In this document: positions 45,601 to 58,678 of the stretch, piece by piece | Layout: each line of letters begins with the position of its first letter | Numbering within the stretch: position 1 is the stretch's first letter | Assembly (NCBI GenBank): GCA_033060915.1 | Contig: CM065386.1 | Coordinates: forward strand, 8,478,501 to 8,542,500 | DNA: 64,000 nucleotides | Reading direction: 5' to 3' | DNA from: Euryodendron excelsum | Lineage: Eukaryota; Streptophyta; Magnoliopsida; Ericales; Pentaphylacaceae | Made by a program: the position numbers and the translations under genes | Notes under the pieces: model-generated | The model's database searches: none | Told to the model about the DNA's origin: nothing | Seen by the model: only the letters and a program-made list of their open reading frames with translations

Positions 45601-45837
45601 CTACGTCGTTTCATTTAACATTTGTGACGGCAGACTACCGTAAAAAAAAAAAAGGACGTCGCAAAACACTTTTATTGCGATGGGATCTTTGTAGTCACAA
45701 AAATGCCGTCACAAAAGTGAGTTTTTGTGACGGTATTTGTGACAGCTATTTTCCTGTCATAAATAGTGGTATTTGTGACGGGAAAACAACCGTCGCAAAT
45801 ACTCCCGTCACAAAAACCCCAATTTTTAGTAGTGAAA

Positions 45838-46743
45838 GCCTTGAATATAAGTTTTCTAACCAATTCTATTGTAATGAATACAAGTAATATAAAATAAAAT
45901 CAATGAAAACCATTATAATTCCATGAAAACTTCAAAACCCGAGATCAATCTTCACATTTGCATCCAAGATGGTGTCTAGCTAATAAAATTCATGAAAAAT
46001 GCATGAAAATAGAAGAGACTTGCATTGAAATATAAATCCAAGAGTTTGATTGCAAGAAAAAGAAAGAAAATAAAATAATTCTACTGTCTAGCCCTATACA
46101 AAGCCTTCTAAAACCCTAAAATCGAGTTGCCTAAACTGTAAAATCTGTTGGCTCTCTTAAAAAACGCTGAAATTTGTCTTAAATAGCTATAGAAACAGGT
46201 TTTGCACATCTCTGAATCTCCTCTTTTTTATCGCATACTATCAAACTTGATTCAAACGGTAAAATGAGTTCTTTGAATCTTCAACGACCATTAGAACAGA
46301 TGGGCACGACGTTCGGATGCTTGGACCGTTCGAATGGATGGTTTGAGCGTTCGGACGCCCCTTCGCATAGTGGACTCCTCCATTCGAATGCTTCTTTTTT
46401 AATTTTGCTCACTTTAATCTTTTTAAGCTCCATTTTCTACACAAAATACGATAAAACAACTTTAGAAATAAAATTAACTAATAAAATAATATTAAACCTA
46501 ATCTAGTGCTAACAACTAACTAAATGGGGCAATAGGATTGCACTTTTGGAGTGTAATCATTTGGATAACTAAAAGAGGAGACAGAAATTTACATGGTGTT
46601 GGGATTAAGGATTTAAGGGAAAGGATAAGAACGAGAATATGAAATTACATGATAGATTTGGTTGTTAGAGAAATTGGAGAGTAAAAGAACCCAAAAAAAA
46701 AAAAAGAATGAATCCAGAATCTTTCATTTTGTTCATTTTTTTC
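45838..46743. other. Right flank of CACTA, no gene seen
   Basis: Continues the sequence left of 38944. At 46305-46395 GTTCGGATGCTTGGACCGTT and two further GTTCGAATG/GTTCGGACG words repeat, as in some Copia LTRs. No borders found. Confidence 0.4.
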
Positions 46744-47127
46744 TAGGGATGGACATTGGGCGAGCGGGCTGAGTCTATACAAAATAAAATTTTTATCTGG
46801 CCCAAAATCAAATTCCAAGCCCGCCTAATTAAAAAAATTGCATTCCCAAGCCTGTCTAAACCTACCCATTTAATATAAAATTTGTTTAATATATAATTTT
46901 TTCTCTCTAAATAACATTAAATAGCATAAAATTTAATTATATATACACATATATAATATTAAAATATAAAAAAATATTATTTTATTTATATTTTGGGTCA
47001 GGCTTTAAAGACAATTTCCAAGCCCGCCCATTAAACTAATTGGGACTAAAAAAAATTTCTAAGCCTTATAATTTATAGGCAAGCTTAGGTGGGCCTATCA
47101 GGCTCGTGGGCCCATGGCCAACCCCTA
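46744..47127. mobile_element. hAT-type MITE, 384 bp
   Basis: Starts TAGGGATGGACATTGGGC and ends GGGCCCATGGCCAACCCCTA. TAGGG(A/G)TG termini are typical of Ac-like hAT ends. The flanking 8-mers TTTTTTTC and CTTTTTTC agree at 7 of 8, but both are low-complexity. Confidence 0.7.
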
Positions 47128-47209
47128 CTTTTTTCTCTCCTTTTTCTCTTTTTATTTTATTTTTTCTTGATAAATTCGGGTTCCAAACATAACATTAAAG
47201 AATTTACAG

Positions 47210-47440
47210 CCTGTTTGGAAATTAGGGGAAGAAAGAGCAGAAGGGAAAGAAGAAGAAAAAAAAAGGAAAATTGTTTCGTTCCCTGTTTGGTTTTGTAAAA
47301 AAAATTAAGAAAAAATGGAAGGAAAAAAAAAGAGGGAAAGAGGGAGGGTATGTGTGTTAGAATCAAACAAGGGGAGGACAATACAAATAAAGATAGTGCT
47401 ATTCTTTTTTTCTTTTTTGGAAAGATAATAAAAGAAAAGA
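47210..47440. mobile_element. Truncated copy of the CAGCCTGTTTGG MITE
   Basis: CAGCCTGTTTGGAAATTAGG starts as the element at 29193 does, and later shares CCCTGTTTGGTTTTGTAAA and AATCAAACAAGG. The 3' inverted end is missing. The overlapping 150-codon minus-strand frame is a product of this low-complexity DNA. Confidence 0.6.
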
Positions 47441-50400
47441 AAATGGTCTTGTTTGAATAGAAGTGGTAAAAGAGGAAACTAATTATTATAAAATTAGAGG
47501 TAAAAACAATAATTACTAACATCTCTCCATTTCTTCTCACATTTGGAGATATATAATCCAATATGGCCACCAAGTGATTTCTTTTCCTCTTCATCTGCCA
47601 TCCACTCACCCCTTTTTACTCCAAAGGTGGAACCCAATCTCTCCTTCCATATTTTTTTCTATTCCATCCAAATTCACTAAATCCAAATGGATTATGAGAT
47701 TGAGATGTCACTGAAAACCACCTGACTTACTACATCAAGTTTTTGTGACAATCTTAAGTGGTCTTTCATTTGAACAACTTTGTTTTCAGCTCATGCACGC
47801 TGGGATTTTTTTTCCTGTATTTTTATTTTTTCTTCCTAATGGGCAAGGGAGTTTAAACCTTTGAATTCGTTCCATGGTGATTTGAGATACCAATGCCCTA
47901 ATTGGGCTGTGGTGTGTTGGAGACTGTGAAATCTCTCACAACTTAGGTATAGTGCATACACATAATATTAAAAATTCTGATATGATTAGTAGAGATTAAT
48001 CTACGTGATTAGAGTCATATCTTCAAGACCTCTTTGGTTTGATTCCGAATAACAACAGGTATGAATTTCGAAATCCTTCTGCTTTGATCTCGAACAGCAA
48101 GCAACATCAACAAACACGTATCAATTGTTCGAACTCAACTTTTGAACTTCTGATGTATCTATTGTACATGTCTTACTTCAGATAGAGTGGACTCACAGCT
48201 ATTAGAGTTTTTCTTCCTCACAAAAAACGTGTATCTCTTAATTATGAGCAAGTATAATCCTAACTGTTTTTAGAGTGCGTTTATATAGAGGTTACAATAG
48301 GGATCATAAATTAGTATGATTAGGGCTTCCTACGCAAATAAGAATTTCTAATCGAGTCATGATTAATCCCTATTTACGTATATTATAATTTGTACTACTA
48401 ATGAATTATAATTGCACTCTCTATCATACAAAGAATTATATTTTGAATTTCATATTATTAAATGCTTATTTATCTCCCCATGTTAATATCATAGATACTC
48501 GTCTATTAAATTAAATTACTGACAATTAAATTCAATAAACTTATTTAATTCCTTGAGACCTTTCACTTAACTTAGTTAATCTGTTAGATTCATAATCCAC
48601 TTATAGAGTTTGACATAATCAAAACTTATAAGCTTCTTCAAAGGGTATCATCAATCCTTATACCGGAATGTGAATTCCATCAATAATTAATATTCACCAT
48701 ACACGTAATATTATTGTCTAACTCACTGAGTTTATTGACCCACAAAAAATTTCACTTTTCTGTGAATTAAATGCACGTATCTATTTATTATATTATGATT
48801 AAGAGTATAAGCACACATAACAATCATGAGGAATTAATTGTTTTATATAATCAGTATAAAAATAATTACTTCAACATGGTCCTGTTCAATAAACACAAAT
48901 ATTTTAGTACAAAGAGTTAAAATTATACTGTTCCCAATAGTGAAGACAGATCTATTAAAACTTTGTATTACAGTCCTACTGATGGTGTGTCCAGTTCCAT
49001 TTAAGACTGTGAATGACAAGTTTATATTCCATAGGAACCGATAATCTGATCTTCCGTGTGTAAATCGTAACTTACATATCAAATCATCTACTATATATAA
49101 TAAGAGATATACATGCACAATTATTAAATAAATATGCAAGGCAAATATTGCTCACACAAATTTTTATTAAAATAGAATAACTAATTTATTAATAAATACT
49201 AAAATTATTACACAAAATATGTCTTTTAGTATAAATTTTTAACATGAACAGCTAAATAATTTCAAAATGTGATAAAGTTTGCCTCCTTTATCTCACGATT
49301 CAATCTTGAGCAAGCTTTCTAAACCGACATGAGGCAAATTATATGAGTTTGATTAGGTCTCCAGTCCTATTAAGATAATCTGCCAGGCCACAAAGCTTCT
49401 CCTATATATATATATATATATAAGTATAAATTGTGGATAAATTTGATCTCTCTTGGTCATTCTCCAGATTTTAAAAAAGGAAAAAAAAATCAAAATCATG
49501 TCATGAAGTCTAAAAGTGTGGAAATATAAGAGCAATGATGGACCGATTAGGTGATTGCTGACTAAAACCATGTAAGAGGTTGATCGGGAGAATTATGGAT
49601 AATGGGGCATTTTGACAATACTGAATAGGAGGTGGTTGAGCATATCGGGGTCGATCAGTTTGGCCGAGCATACTGAACAAGAATATGTCGACCATCCCTT
49701 TTGACTGGCCTGTGGGAACCACGCTTGGCACTAAGCCCAACTGTGTACTATGAAGAGGACAAAATGAGTAATGGGACAACCACCCAGTCTGATAGGCGCC
49801 TCAGAAAACGCTACTTGTGGGGGACAACCACGCTCCCAACTACCTTGCTAAAAATTTAACTGCCTAATGATGTATAGTCACGTAAAAAAATGATCATTCC
49901 TCCACCAACCGTCTGCAGATACTGTGGAGACTACAACTATAGATGTGTAAAACGAAGCCTCCTTCTCCAAGGTACATATAACCAAAAACTCTAGCAAAAA
50001 AACTTGATGGAGTTATCCTCTCAAACTTAACTTTGATATTAAAGGGTTTTTGACAAGCACCACATCAATATTTTTTGATTCAGTTTTTCTTTGCAACCAA
50101 CCGAAACGGTTCACTGAGACCTAAGGACAAACCATGCAAGTTTACTGATCTACCAAACAATATTGCTGAATTTTATACATGAAATGAAGAACAGCAAGAG
50201 ACTAATAGAGAGATGGGATTAACATTTGTGAATCTTGTCTCAAATAGAAAAGTCCCAAAGTTCGCAAGATCAAGTGGCCGTTACCCTTATATTTTGTCTT
50301 GAAACAAGACGGCCGCCCGCTTAGGATGAGATCCATGCATGTATTGTTTAAGAGTAAGAGAGAATCGTCTTAGTCTCATCACTAGAGGGACAGGTGTGCA

Positions 50401-50825
50401 GAACAGTGAAAGTTTTGTACCATTCACGCCATACAATTTAGAGAGTGAATTACAAGGTTTGGACGGACCCCAGGGCATACGTACATGACTTGTGAGGAGA
50501 TTTAGGGTACCTGAAGAGAGATGAGTGAAAAAAACGACTATTACCTTTTCTTATATGATTTGTAATGTAAAAAATTAATTTACTTTTATTTTATTATTAA
50601 AAAAATTAAACAAAGAAGAGAATTTAATTTTTTTTAAACTTTTTTCTTTTATTTCTCCCTCCTTACTTCTCAATTTCAGAGTATCAAACCAGTTTGGATC
50701 AGAAGTCTCTCAAACCTGACCATTTATTAAAGTATCCAAAGCCAGCCTTCAGAAGTCTCTCAATTTCAAGCTCTTCAGCTATGAGGCTAAGAAAAAAACG
50801 ACAAAATGGGGTCTACTGGTAAGAA
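47441..50825. other. AT-rich spacer, possible old LTR pieces
   Basis: No gene is recognised. 47920-49240 begins near TGTTGGAGACTGTGAAATC and looks like a decayed Copia LTR, but I could not match ends or a target duplication. 49560-50000 contains GGGACAACCACCC and a leader-like AACGAAGCCTCCTTCTCCAA resembling LTR sequence. Both are guesses. Confidence 0.35.
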
Positions 50826-51876
50826 GAGAAATGCTAGCGTCAGTCTTTTAGACGGTCGACTTCAAACAGGCGCTGCATTATTGTGACACGCGTCTCGTAC
50901 TTTAAAAGACTTTACAGGCAAACGAAAGCTTGTAAATTTTTTTTTTTTTTTCTATTTTATTTGCAAAAGTAACTAAGTTGTACTTTTCAAGTCGTACCTC
51001 TCATCATCCCTCTCTCATACTTGAAGCACTATCCCACCGTCTCTCCATCATAGCGGGCCGGCCATAACCAACTCCACCGCCATCTCCGGTTGTAGAGACT
51101 TTATGCCTCACCCCACACCCATATCTCTCTCTCTCTCTCTCTCAAAATGACTGACTTCAGCCAGCCGTACGGCCGAGCACCTTTCTTCTTCCTCTCCTGG
51201 ACCCAACCAAATACGAACACCATGGCAGCAGCACCAACACTACCATCATCACTACAATTATTTTCAATTTTTGGTTAATTCTCCCCTCAAATCAAAGCCA
51301 GCACCCATATACCTTTCGAGGTAAAACTAAACAAAACACATAGTGAAATAAACCTTTATTGAAGAAACCGTGTGGGGTCAAGGCGGAATGAAGATGGAGC
51401 TTTGAAATCAAATCCAAGGAAGCAAAATATATGCGCAGTAGATAAGAGGGAGAGGTTGGCGGTGGTGATAGGAGCCCCAAAAAAGTTGCATAATGGCTAA
51501 AGCGTGGAGTTGTAACAGTTGCTGGCGGCAAAAATTCAACCAGGTCAGTGCGAATTTGCGATGGGTTTGGCTTGAGGCAGAAGAGGAGAGACAGTCTGTC
51601 GGTGTTCGGCTATGGATGGAAAGTTGAGGATTTAGAGAGAGAGAGAGAGAGGAAGAGCGGTGGTGAGTCGTGACTGGTGGATTTGTTTTATTGGACAGAG
51701 AATTTTGAATAAAGAGACGATAGTGGTTGAGCCCACTATTATTATTTTATTTGGCTGGTTTGAAACATGGGTTTGCCGGTTACCAGTCTATTTTCTTTAG
51801 CGAAGTACACGTGTCGACTTTTAAGTAGCGACTGCTGGAACGCCATGGTCAGAGCAACTGACCTTAGCATTCCTCC
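50826..51876. mobile_element. Possible Mutator-like (Pack-MULE-like) element, 1.05 kb
   Basis: The left end GAAATGCTAGCGTCAGTC ... GACACGCGTCTCGTACTTTA and the reverse complement of the right end GGAATGCTAAGGTCAGTTG ... GACACGTGTACTTCGCTAAA form an imperfect inverted repeat over about 90 bp. The interior (51000-51700) is far more GC-rich and CT-rich than the flanks, as if captured from a gene. It includes a minus-strand frame at 51292-51531 without known motifs. No clean 9-11 bp target duplication was found. Confidence 0.45.
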
Positions 51877-52095
51877 TCAGAAGAAAATAGTGACATCGTT
51901 GAAGTACACACCATTTCGAGTCTTTTGACGTACGAGAGGAAATAACAAGGAAAAGAGTCTGGGCTTGTCGGCCACTCATTTAGAGAGAGAGAAAGAGAGA
52001 AATGCACGGAAATTTTTGGGAAGTATATATCTTTATCATGCTGATAGCTCAGGGACTGACTTAGACAGGTGAGACCTATCTAGGTGCTTAGGATT

Positions 52096-52314
52096 AACGC
52101 TGTGTTTGATTTTTGAGAAGCGAAAGAAAAAAAGAAAAGAATTATTTTATTCTTTTGTTTGTTTTATAATGTGAAAAAGTAAGTTTTTTTATTTTATTTT
52201 TTATTTTTTTAAAAGTTAAATAAGAAAAAAATTTAATTTTTCTTCTAATTTTTCTCTCATTTTTCTTTTTCTTCCTTTTTATTTTTCTTTTAAGAGTATC
52301 AAACCCACCCTAAG
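52096..52314. mobile_element. MITE-like AT-rich hairpin
   Basis: GCTGTGTTTGATTTTTGAGA at the left pairs with the reverse complement of GAGTATCAAACCCACCCTAA at the right. The interior is almost only A, T and CT-rich. A related truncated copy ends near 50690 (AGAGTATCAAACCAG). Confidence 0.5.
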
Positions 52315-55300
52315 AGTAAAGGAGGGGAGACCTTACTATGATTATTGTCATTCTCATAATCGGCACTAATAAAACCTTAATCAACCATTTTTTCCTTCAA
52401 CTCTCGACGTGCTTTTGGGCAACAGGTTGTGTTTAACACTAGGCCTTCAAAGCCAGTGCTCATTTCCTATCAAGATACTTTACAAAAAGTGCTTTACAAA
52501 GAGGCCTCTATTTGCAAATTAGAACTTTTTTGGAGGGAAAAGTTTTTGCCTCGTATTTATTGGAGAATGAAACTGATTGGATCCTTTATGGAATTAAGTG
52601 CATGAATTTGGGTTAGATCAATGAGATTTGCATGAGTGGTTGAAGAAATGGCTCATGGTATCCATTCTATTCCATCATTAGTACGTCTCAATTTGTAATT
52701 CAATTACGTGTTGTAAACAAAAATTGAGAGGCAGGCATGCAATCGGAAATGTCTCGTGTTTTTTTTTTTTCTACCCCAAACCTAAGCAGCTTCTTAAATG
52801 AAAGACTATTGACTGTTCTATTTTTTTTTTTAAAGCTATATAAATGTGGTGTTTCACTGTTTATACTTGTTCTTTTCATTTTTATTTGTACAAAATGTAC
52901 TCACCAAAAACAAAAAAGAGAAGAAAAAAAGAAGAAAACAATTCTATAAACTAATCTGCCTTAGCAACAGGTTGGATCATAGAGCCTTTACTCTTACAGG
53001 ATCTTTTTTTTTTTTTAAATAATAATGAGAGAGACGGAAGGAAAGGATGAGTTAAACTCATAACCACGATCATGGATGGAATGCCACTACAACACTACTA
53101 ATAGGTAAACCCTTATTTTCTTATAAAATTTTAATATAAAATTTTTTACCACGTAATAATATTATTTTTAAAAGTATAAAAAAAAATTTGAGATTTTTTA
53201 TTTGAAATAAAAAGGTCATAAATAACTGTATTATAAAAATTTTGTAAAAAATTCTTATCACTCAAAACGAAACCAAAAAACTACGGTGGTAATGTCACGT
53301 AGTTATGAATTCTAAGGATTTGAAAAAATATTTTTTGGGTTTCTGTTCAAAAAGTAAAGAAGAAAAGAGAAGAATAATAGACCGACCTGGTCGCTTGAAG
53401 ACTGTTCAGAGTACGAGTAGGTGGCGGAGACCATCGTACGAAACTCCTCCGCGCAGATCTTATTGTTTCATGAAGCGAGCAGACCTTGGTTTTGACCCCT
53501 TGGAAGCGATGTAAATACAAAGCTTATCATGTAATGCTTCTATTAGTGCGGCAAAGTGAAAGGAGCACATGTTATCTATTTATTCTTTTTCCGGTTATGC
53601 GGCTGGTGATGTTTGAGTTAATTTATATCTCAATTAATTTTTTAATTTAATTAAAGATAAGTCGTTCACATAAAAATTAAAAAATTTACTAAAGATAAAA
53701 TTCTTATTGCTTGACCTCAAAAAATTTTGTAAGTTTCAAACCAAAACGTTTGAATTTACAAGCTGTCTCTGTCTCTGTTTACAATTCGTCCATGTAATTC
53801 ACTATCAATACATAGTATATTAGGCCATATTAGCACCGGAAAAAGAATAAGTACGCCTTAGTTCAATTTACATTTTTAGCTTAAGTGTATAAAAAATCCA
53901 CGGTTTCTAGATTCTTAGTAATAATAGCATAGATAATTAACCAAGAATTTTTGAAAATGGTTGGACAAAGAATGTTCAAGCCTTCAAGCAGATCGATCGG
54001 ACTGAAAATGGACAAATCAATTAAGAATTTGAATAATTTTCTCTTGTCAAAGCTACATTTTGGTTGTGAAGGTAGTTGACTGGACATGTTTTAATTTAAC
54101 TGTAAGCGGTTTGAACTGGCGAATTTATCATGATTATTATCCCTAGCCAAACCTCAGATGACATTGTTTATTTACTAATAGAATAATTCTGGATTTTATT
54201 TCTATTAATACAAATGTTTGCTCTGTAAGTATACAACTTTTTGCACATACCTAGAGAATACCTTGATGGGTTTATAATTTTATGCAAGATACGAAACGTG
54301 CCTACTCAGACAAGCAAAGGGATCACAGTTTAATGTATTTTCAAAGAAACTGTCTTAATATAGTTTTATGAAAGATACAAAATGTGCGTACTCTAACACG
54401 TAAAAGGGCTCCTGAAGTATGATCATCGAAGCTAGTATAAATGTTTGTCAATCGGCAACTAATTCTACTTATAGAACTGTTTGCTTGAGAATGTGGTAAG
54501 CAGCTCATTTGTGTCTACACATTAAAAGGGAGAAAAAGAAAGTACAAGGGTTGTCAGATAAGGAATTACTAGCAGTAAACCGTGCTATGACAGAATGTAG
54601 ATGATATATTTTAAATTTGTTAAGTAAAAATAAAGAATCGAAATTATGTTCTTAAATTTTATACTACTAATATGAGTTTTACTAAGTAGTAAATTATAAT
54701 CATTACTTAAAGTTGAAAATTTATCCCATGCTATGCATTTATATCATAAAAAATTCTTCTCAAAATATTTACCAAAAAATATCAAATTACATTAGAATCA
54801 CATAATTAAAATACTTGAAATACTTCTAGTTTCTTTATTATTTATAGCATACTCCAAAGGTATGTTTTATTTTGATTAAATATTTTTTAAATAAAATGTT
54901 CTAAAATAGAGTTGACTAAATGTTTTTAAAATAGAATATTCTGAAGGTATTGCAATTAGTTATAAGACCATTGAAGTTGAAAAATTGGATCAATATTTTT
55001 AGCTTTAAAAACATCATAACTTATTATTATAATACATAATATAGATTGATGGTTATAATACTTTAAGAAAATTAAGATTGAAGAATGAAATTTTAGAGTG
55101 TATTAATTACGTTTGTAAATTCCTTTCTAACCAATCATTGAAGCCACAAGATTGGACATTTTAGAATAGAGACATAAAATTAAGAATATTAAAAAAAAGA
55201 GTTAAATGTTTCAACTTCAATGGTATCATAACCAATTGCAATAACATATAATATAGATTTATTTGTTTTTGTTTTTCTAAAAATAAAAATTAAAAGGATT

Positions 55301-56290
55301 TGAATATAAAATTCTAAAATTTTGAATGAAAGCAAGAACTTTCCAAAATTATAATAGAAGCATGCATAACGATTGTGAAAATGTGTTAACCCATTTAAAT
55401 TACTAAAAACTAAATTGAAAATCATATTCCAATAATAATAATAATCAAATCCTTTTTACTAAATTTATTGTTTTAAGTAATAATATTTAATTCATGTAAT
55501 TGGTAATCTATTTACAATAAGTAAACTTGTGCATTTATCGAATTATAAATCAATATAGTTTCTTAGCAAAATCTTAAATATATTTATTTTTTGTCGTAGT
55601 TTTAAGGACTTTTATTACACTTAAGTTATAGAATTTAGTTTAGAACATTTTTATTTTATTTATAATACAGTTCATATTAAGAATGTAATGTATTTGTTTT
55701 TATAAAAATTTCTTATTTTTGAATTTATTCTTTACTTCCGTGCATAATAGGATGTTTACTGCTAGTTTTAAATTTATATATGTTGGTGACAGTGATAATT
55801 GTTTATATTTATTGTTGGACAACAAAATTTGAAGAACCCAACAATCATAACACATGGTGATCGCCCATTGCAAGACAAATCTTTTATATGCAGAGTAGTT
55901 ACTTGTAATCAATAGGGTAATAAATGTCCATTCGTTGCAACAGACATACCATCACAATTGAGCATTTTATGTACGGAGCATACGTGAAGGAAATTTGATA
56001 AACTAATCATATAAACTGACTTTGAAATAACATAGTATCAGGAAACAATTTTGATTTATTTTTGTTTTTATATTTTTAATATTTTTGAAGAGGTATCATT
56101 GATGGGTAATAAGAATATCATAAATTTTAAAATAAATTTTATTTTCTATTAAAAATTATATGTAAGGAGCACAATTAAATGAAATTTGACATTTACTTAT
56201 AGATTACGTGACAAAATAAAACAAAATTTAAATTAAAATTTTGAATTTGAAACAACCAATAATCAAGAAAATTTTGATCTATTCTTTTAT
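52315..56290. other. Long AT-rich spacer, no gene seen
   Basis: Nothing convincing. A 69-codon frame at 53305-53514 is less AT-rich but has no motif. 54600-56200 is extremely AT-rich. Confidence 0.45.
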
Positions 56291-56612
56291 TACTTTTAAA
56301 ACATTTTTGAGGAGGTATGATTGATTGGTAATAACATCATATGATTGATGGGTAATATAGCTATTTAATATTATATTAACTTACTATAATAATAAAAAAA
56401 TAAAAATGTCATTTTTAAACTTATTCCAAATGAGGAGATAAATAATACCATCCTCCATGGTATTTACTTATCCTCAATTTTAAGAAATTACATCTCCGGA
56501 GGGAGATATTCGGATATGTAATCCAAAACTTGTTTTTTTATCAAACACTTAACAAGTGAGTCCCACGGGACAAGCAATCTAATTTCCTTGCCATATCCGG
56601 CAAACAAACAGG
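56290..56612. mobile_element. Partial MITE related to the one at 60707
   Basis: Shares TATAGCTATTTAATAT and TTACTATAATAATAAAA and the GGAGATA...ATCTCCGGAG part with 60915-61130, and ends near CGGCAAACAAACAGGC. The 5' half is missing. Confidence 0.55.
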
Positions 56613-56844
56613 CCGGGTTCATCACCTTTGAAGAAAAGGAGAAAGCAGATCTCACCCACGAGCCTTTTTAGTACTCGTTTTTGGTGGTGGTCTTCAGACG
56701 AAAGTTCATTGGCAAGAAATCTTTTTCTTTTTTTCTTTTCCTATTTTCCATCTGGGTAATTATAGAAATATCATTCATCAATAGAAGCCTTCTCCCACCA
56801 TTCAATTCAACCCTGCAGAATCAGTGGGTACTTAGTGAAACATT

Positions 56845-57822
56845 ATGATTACAGTGATGATGAGGTTTTGTTTGTTCGTAGTTTCAATCTCTTTGATGGC
56901 TTCATTAGTAGTAACCTCTTTGGCAGATAACTCCTTAGCTAAGCCTACTGAAGCTTCTCTCTCACTGCACCAGGTCGATCAGCCATCATCATCATCTTGC
57001 TCAACATCCGGAGATCCGCAAGACGGCCGGCCAAACAACGAGACTTCATTTTCTGATGATTCCGCTCCTCTAATACCCAATGAACCACTGCCGCCTAGTA
57101 CTACAACTACTTTGAGTACTACTCCTTCTGCTGGTACTTCCTCTACTACCGTCGGGGGCCATAACTCACAATCTTCCTCCTCATTGTGTCCATCCAACTC
57201 CCATACCAGTTCGTCTTTACCCTTGGCAAGCGCCATTAGTTCATCATCCACACCATTTAATTCCAATTCCAATTCCAATTCTATGCAGCCTCAGAACACA
57301 TTAGTGCTTGAACACGCACCCCAGATCAGCTCTGTCAGTCCTAATCACCCCAATATTCCTTCTGACGACCACATCATTGATATGGGACCGCTTGCAAACA
57401 ACCCACCGGCCTTTGATAATAGACCTGTGATGCCCGGAAAGGCCTTCCTTGGGCTCACATTCCAAGCAGTTTTAGGCCTCATGGTATTCCGTTTCCAAGG
57501 ACCGTTGTCGTCTTCTTCTTGATCTTCTTCTTCTTCCAATAATGTGTACGAGAGAACCCTTGAAATTGTTGAGGCTGCTATGGCGGTTGGTTTCACATGT
57601 ACCTTGATTGGGATTTTGCTGCGCCATGCCTACCCATTGGAAGCGCGCTACATAGAGTATGCCGGTGCATTTGTTGCATCATTGGGATTCTTTGGTATCA
57701 CATCCATGTTCCTCCCAGATAACGTCAATTGGATCATCTGGCCAGCCGGCTGCTTTTATCCTAGCCCTCTTCAAAATGAGGTAACACTACTACTTCTCTT
57801 CACTAGGGTTGCAATTGCTTAA
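56845..57822 (+). CDS. Secreted/membrane protein with Ser-rich stalk, in-frame TGA
   Basis: Starts MITVMMRFCLFVVSISLMA, a signal peptide or membrane anchor. Residues about 28-185 are Ser/Thr/Pro/Asn-rich low complexity. Then come hydrophobic spans KAFLGLTFQAVLGLMVFRF (about 198-216) and, after the stop, AAMAVGFTCTLIGILLRHAY, GAFVASLGFFGITSMFLPD and NVNWIIWPAGCFYPS. A single TGA (57520-57522) sits in a run of TCT serine codons. The same frame continues open for 100 codons with clear protein character, so the gene is one unit of about 325 residues. AATGAG|GTAACA at 57780 may be a splice donor, making the last 14 residues doubtful. Family not recognised. Confidence 0.65.
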
Positions 57823-58678
57823 ATCTCTTGAAATCACCTTGCTTGCTTTCTTGCCCATTTCTTTATCGATCGGTCCTTTCTGTTTTAATAGTTACACTGA
57901 AAACAACCTCATTCTCATATCCAGAAGAATTTGTACAATCTAGTACACATGGGACCTCCAAACTTACCTAGGCCAGCTAATATAAAGAAAAGTAGTGAAC
58001 CTCAATCCCCATTATACAGTACTGCCAAACACAGCTCTCACTAATCACAGTTTCGCCCTATTTAATTAGGCCACTACAGTTCTCAAGAACACGCCTAGCC
58101 TGCAGTTGTGCCTCCATTACTGAGCTTAATTCTATCAACCTTGAGGAACTCAATGTACACAAAGAGCATCCGACAATTGTTTATGTAACGTAGAATGATG
58201 TGTGTTGAGTTGGTTCAATGTAGCTGAAATAGCAGTGACACCAACTTTAGAACAATTGGATTTGAATATAGTATGATTATTATATACAGATTATAGAAGA
58301 CCCCAAAAAAAAAAATAAATAAAACAAGGGAGCTAAAACAACAGTTAATCCAGTTATAGTTCTGGACAACTAATCTAATATTTTGAAAAAACTTTTACAA
58401 AATGTTCATAATTTTTATGGTAACTACTCTATGCTGTAGTTATTATTCTCCAATATTAGCCATCACCCCCATTTAGGTATAAAACATTGAATTCGTATTT
58501 TTCAACCACTAGAGTTGATATTTTTAGTGTCGTTATGCTACCAATACCTATGAAGGCTGTTGCATCAGGTTAATTCTCAAATTATTTAAATATTTTTTGA
58601 TATGTTTTTTTTAATTTTCCGAAACAAGACATAATATGCAACGCTTGCCCACAATCCTAGACAATATTGTTACATACG
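57823..58678. other. 3' flank of the Ser-rich gene, no further gene seen
   Basis: Could hold a terminal exon if the donor at 57781 is used. I cannot identify one with confidence. Confidence 0.35.

Larger units (their letters stand above)
38947..45834 (-). mobile_element. CACTA (En/Spm-type) transposon, 6.9 kb, defective
   Basis: Ends CACTACTAAAAA (38947) and TTTTTAGTAGTG (to 45834), flanked by AAA on both sides (38944-38946, 45835-45837), the 3-bp duplication of CACTA elements. Subterminal zones (38960-39360 and 45615-45820) are packed with TTTGCGACGGC / TTGTGACGG motifs in both orientations, the expected transposase-binding arrays. Degenerate minus-strand exons remain at 39834-40026 and 43320-43439 with a CG-rich 5' zone at 45260-45500. 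No TNP2-like DDE transposase is seen, so it would need a helper. Confidence 0.9.

Noticed and set aside
47157..47609. 150-codon minus-strand open frame
   Set aside because: Phe/Leu/Lys-rich translation of the poly-T/poly-A interior of a truncated MITE. No motif.
47920..49240. Copia solo LTR
   Set aside because: It looks LTR-like and has TGTT/AACA-type candidate ends, but no target duplication could be matched, so it is listed only as spacer with possible LTR pieces.
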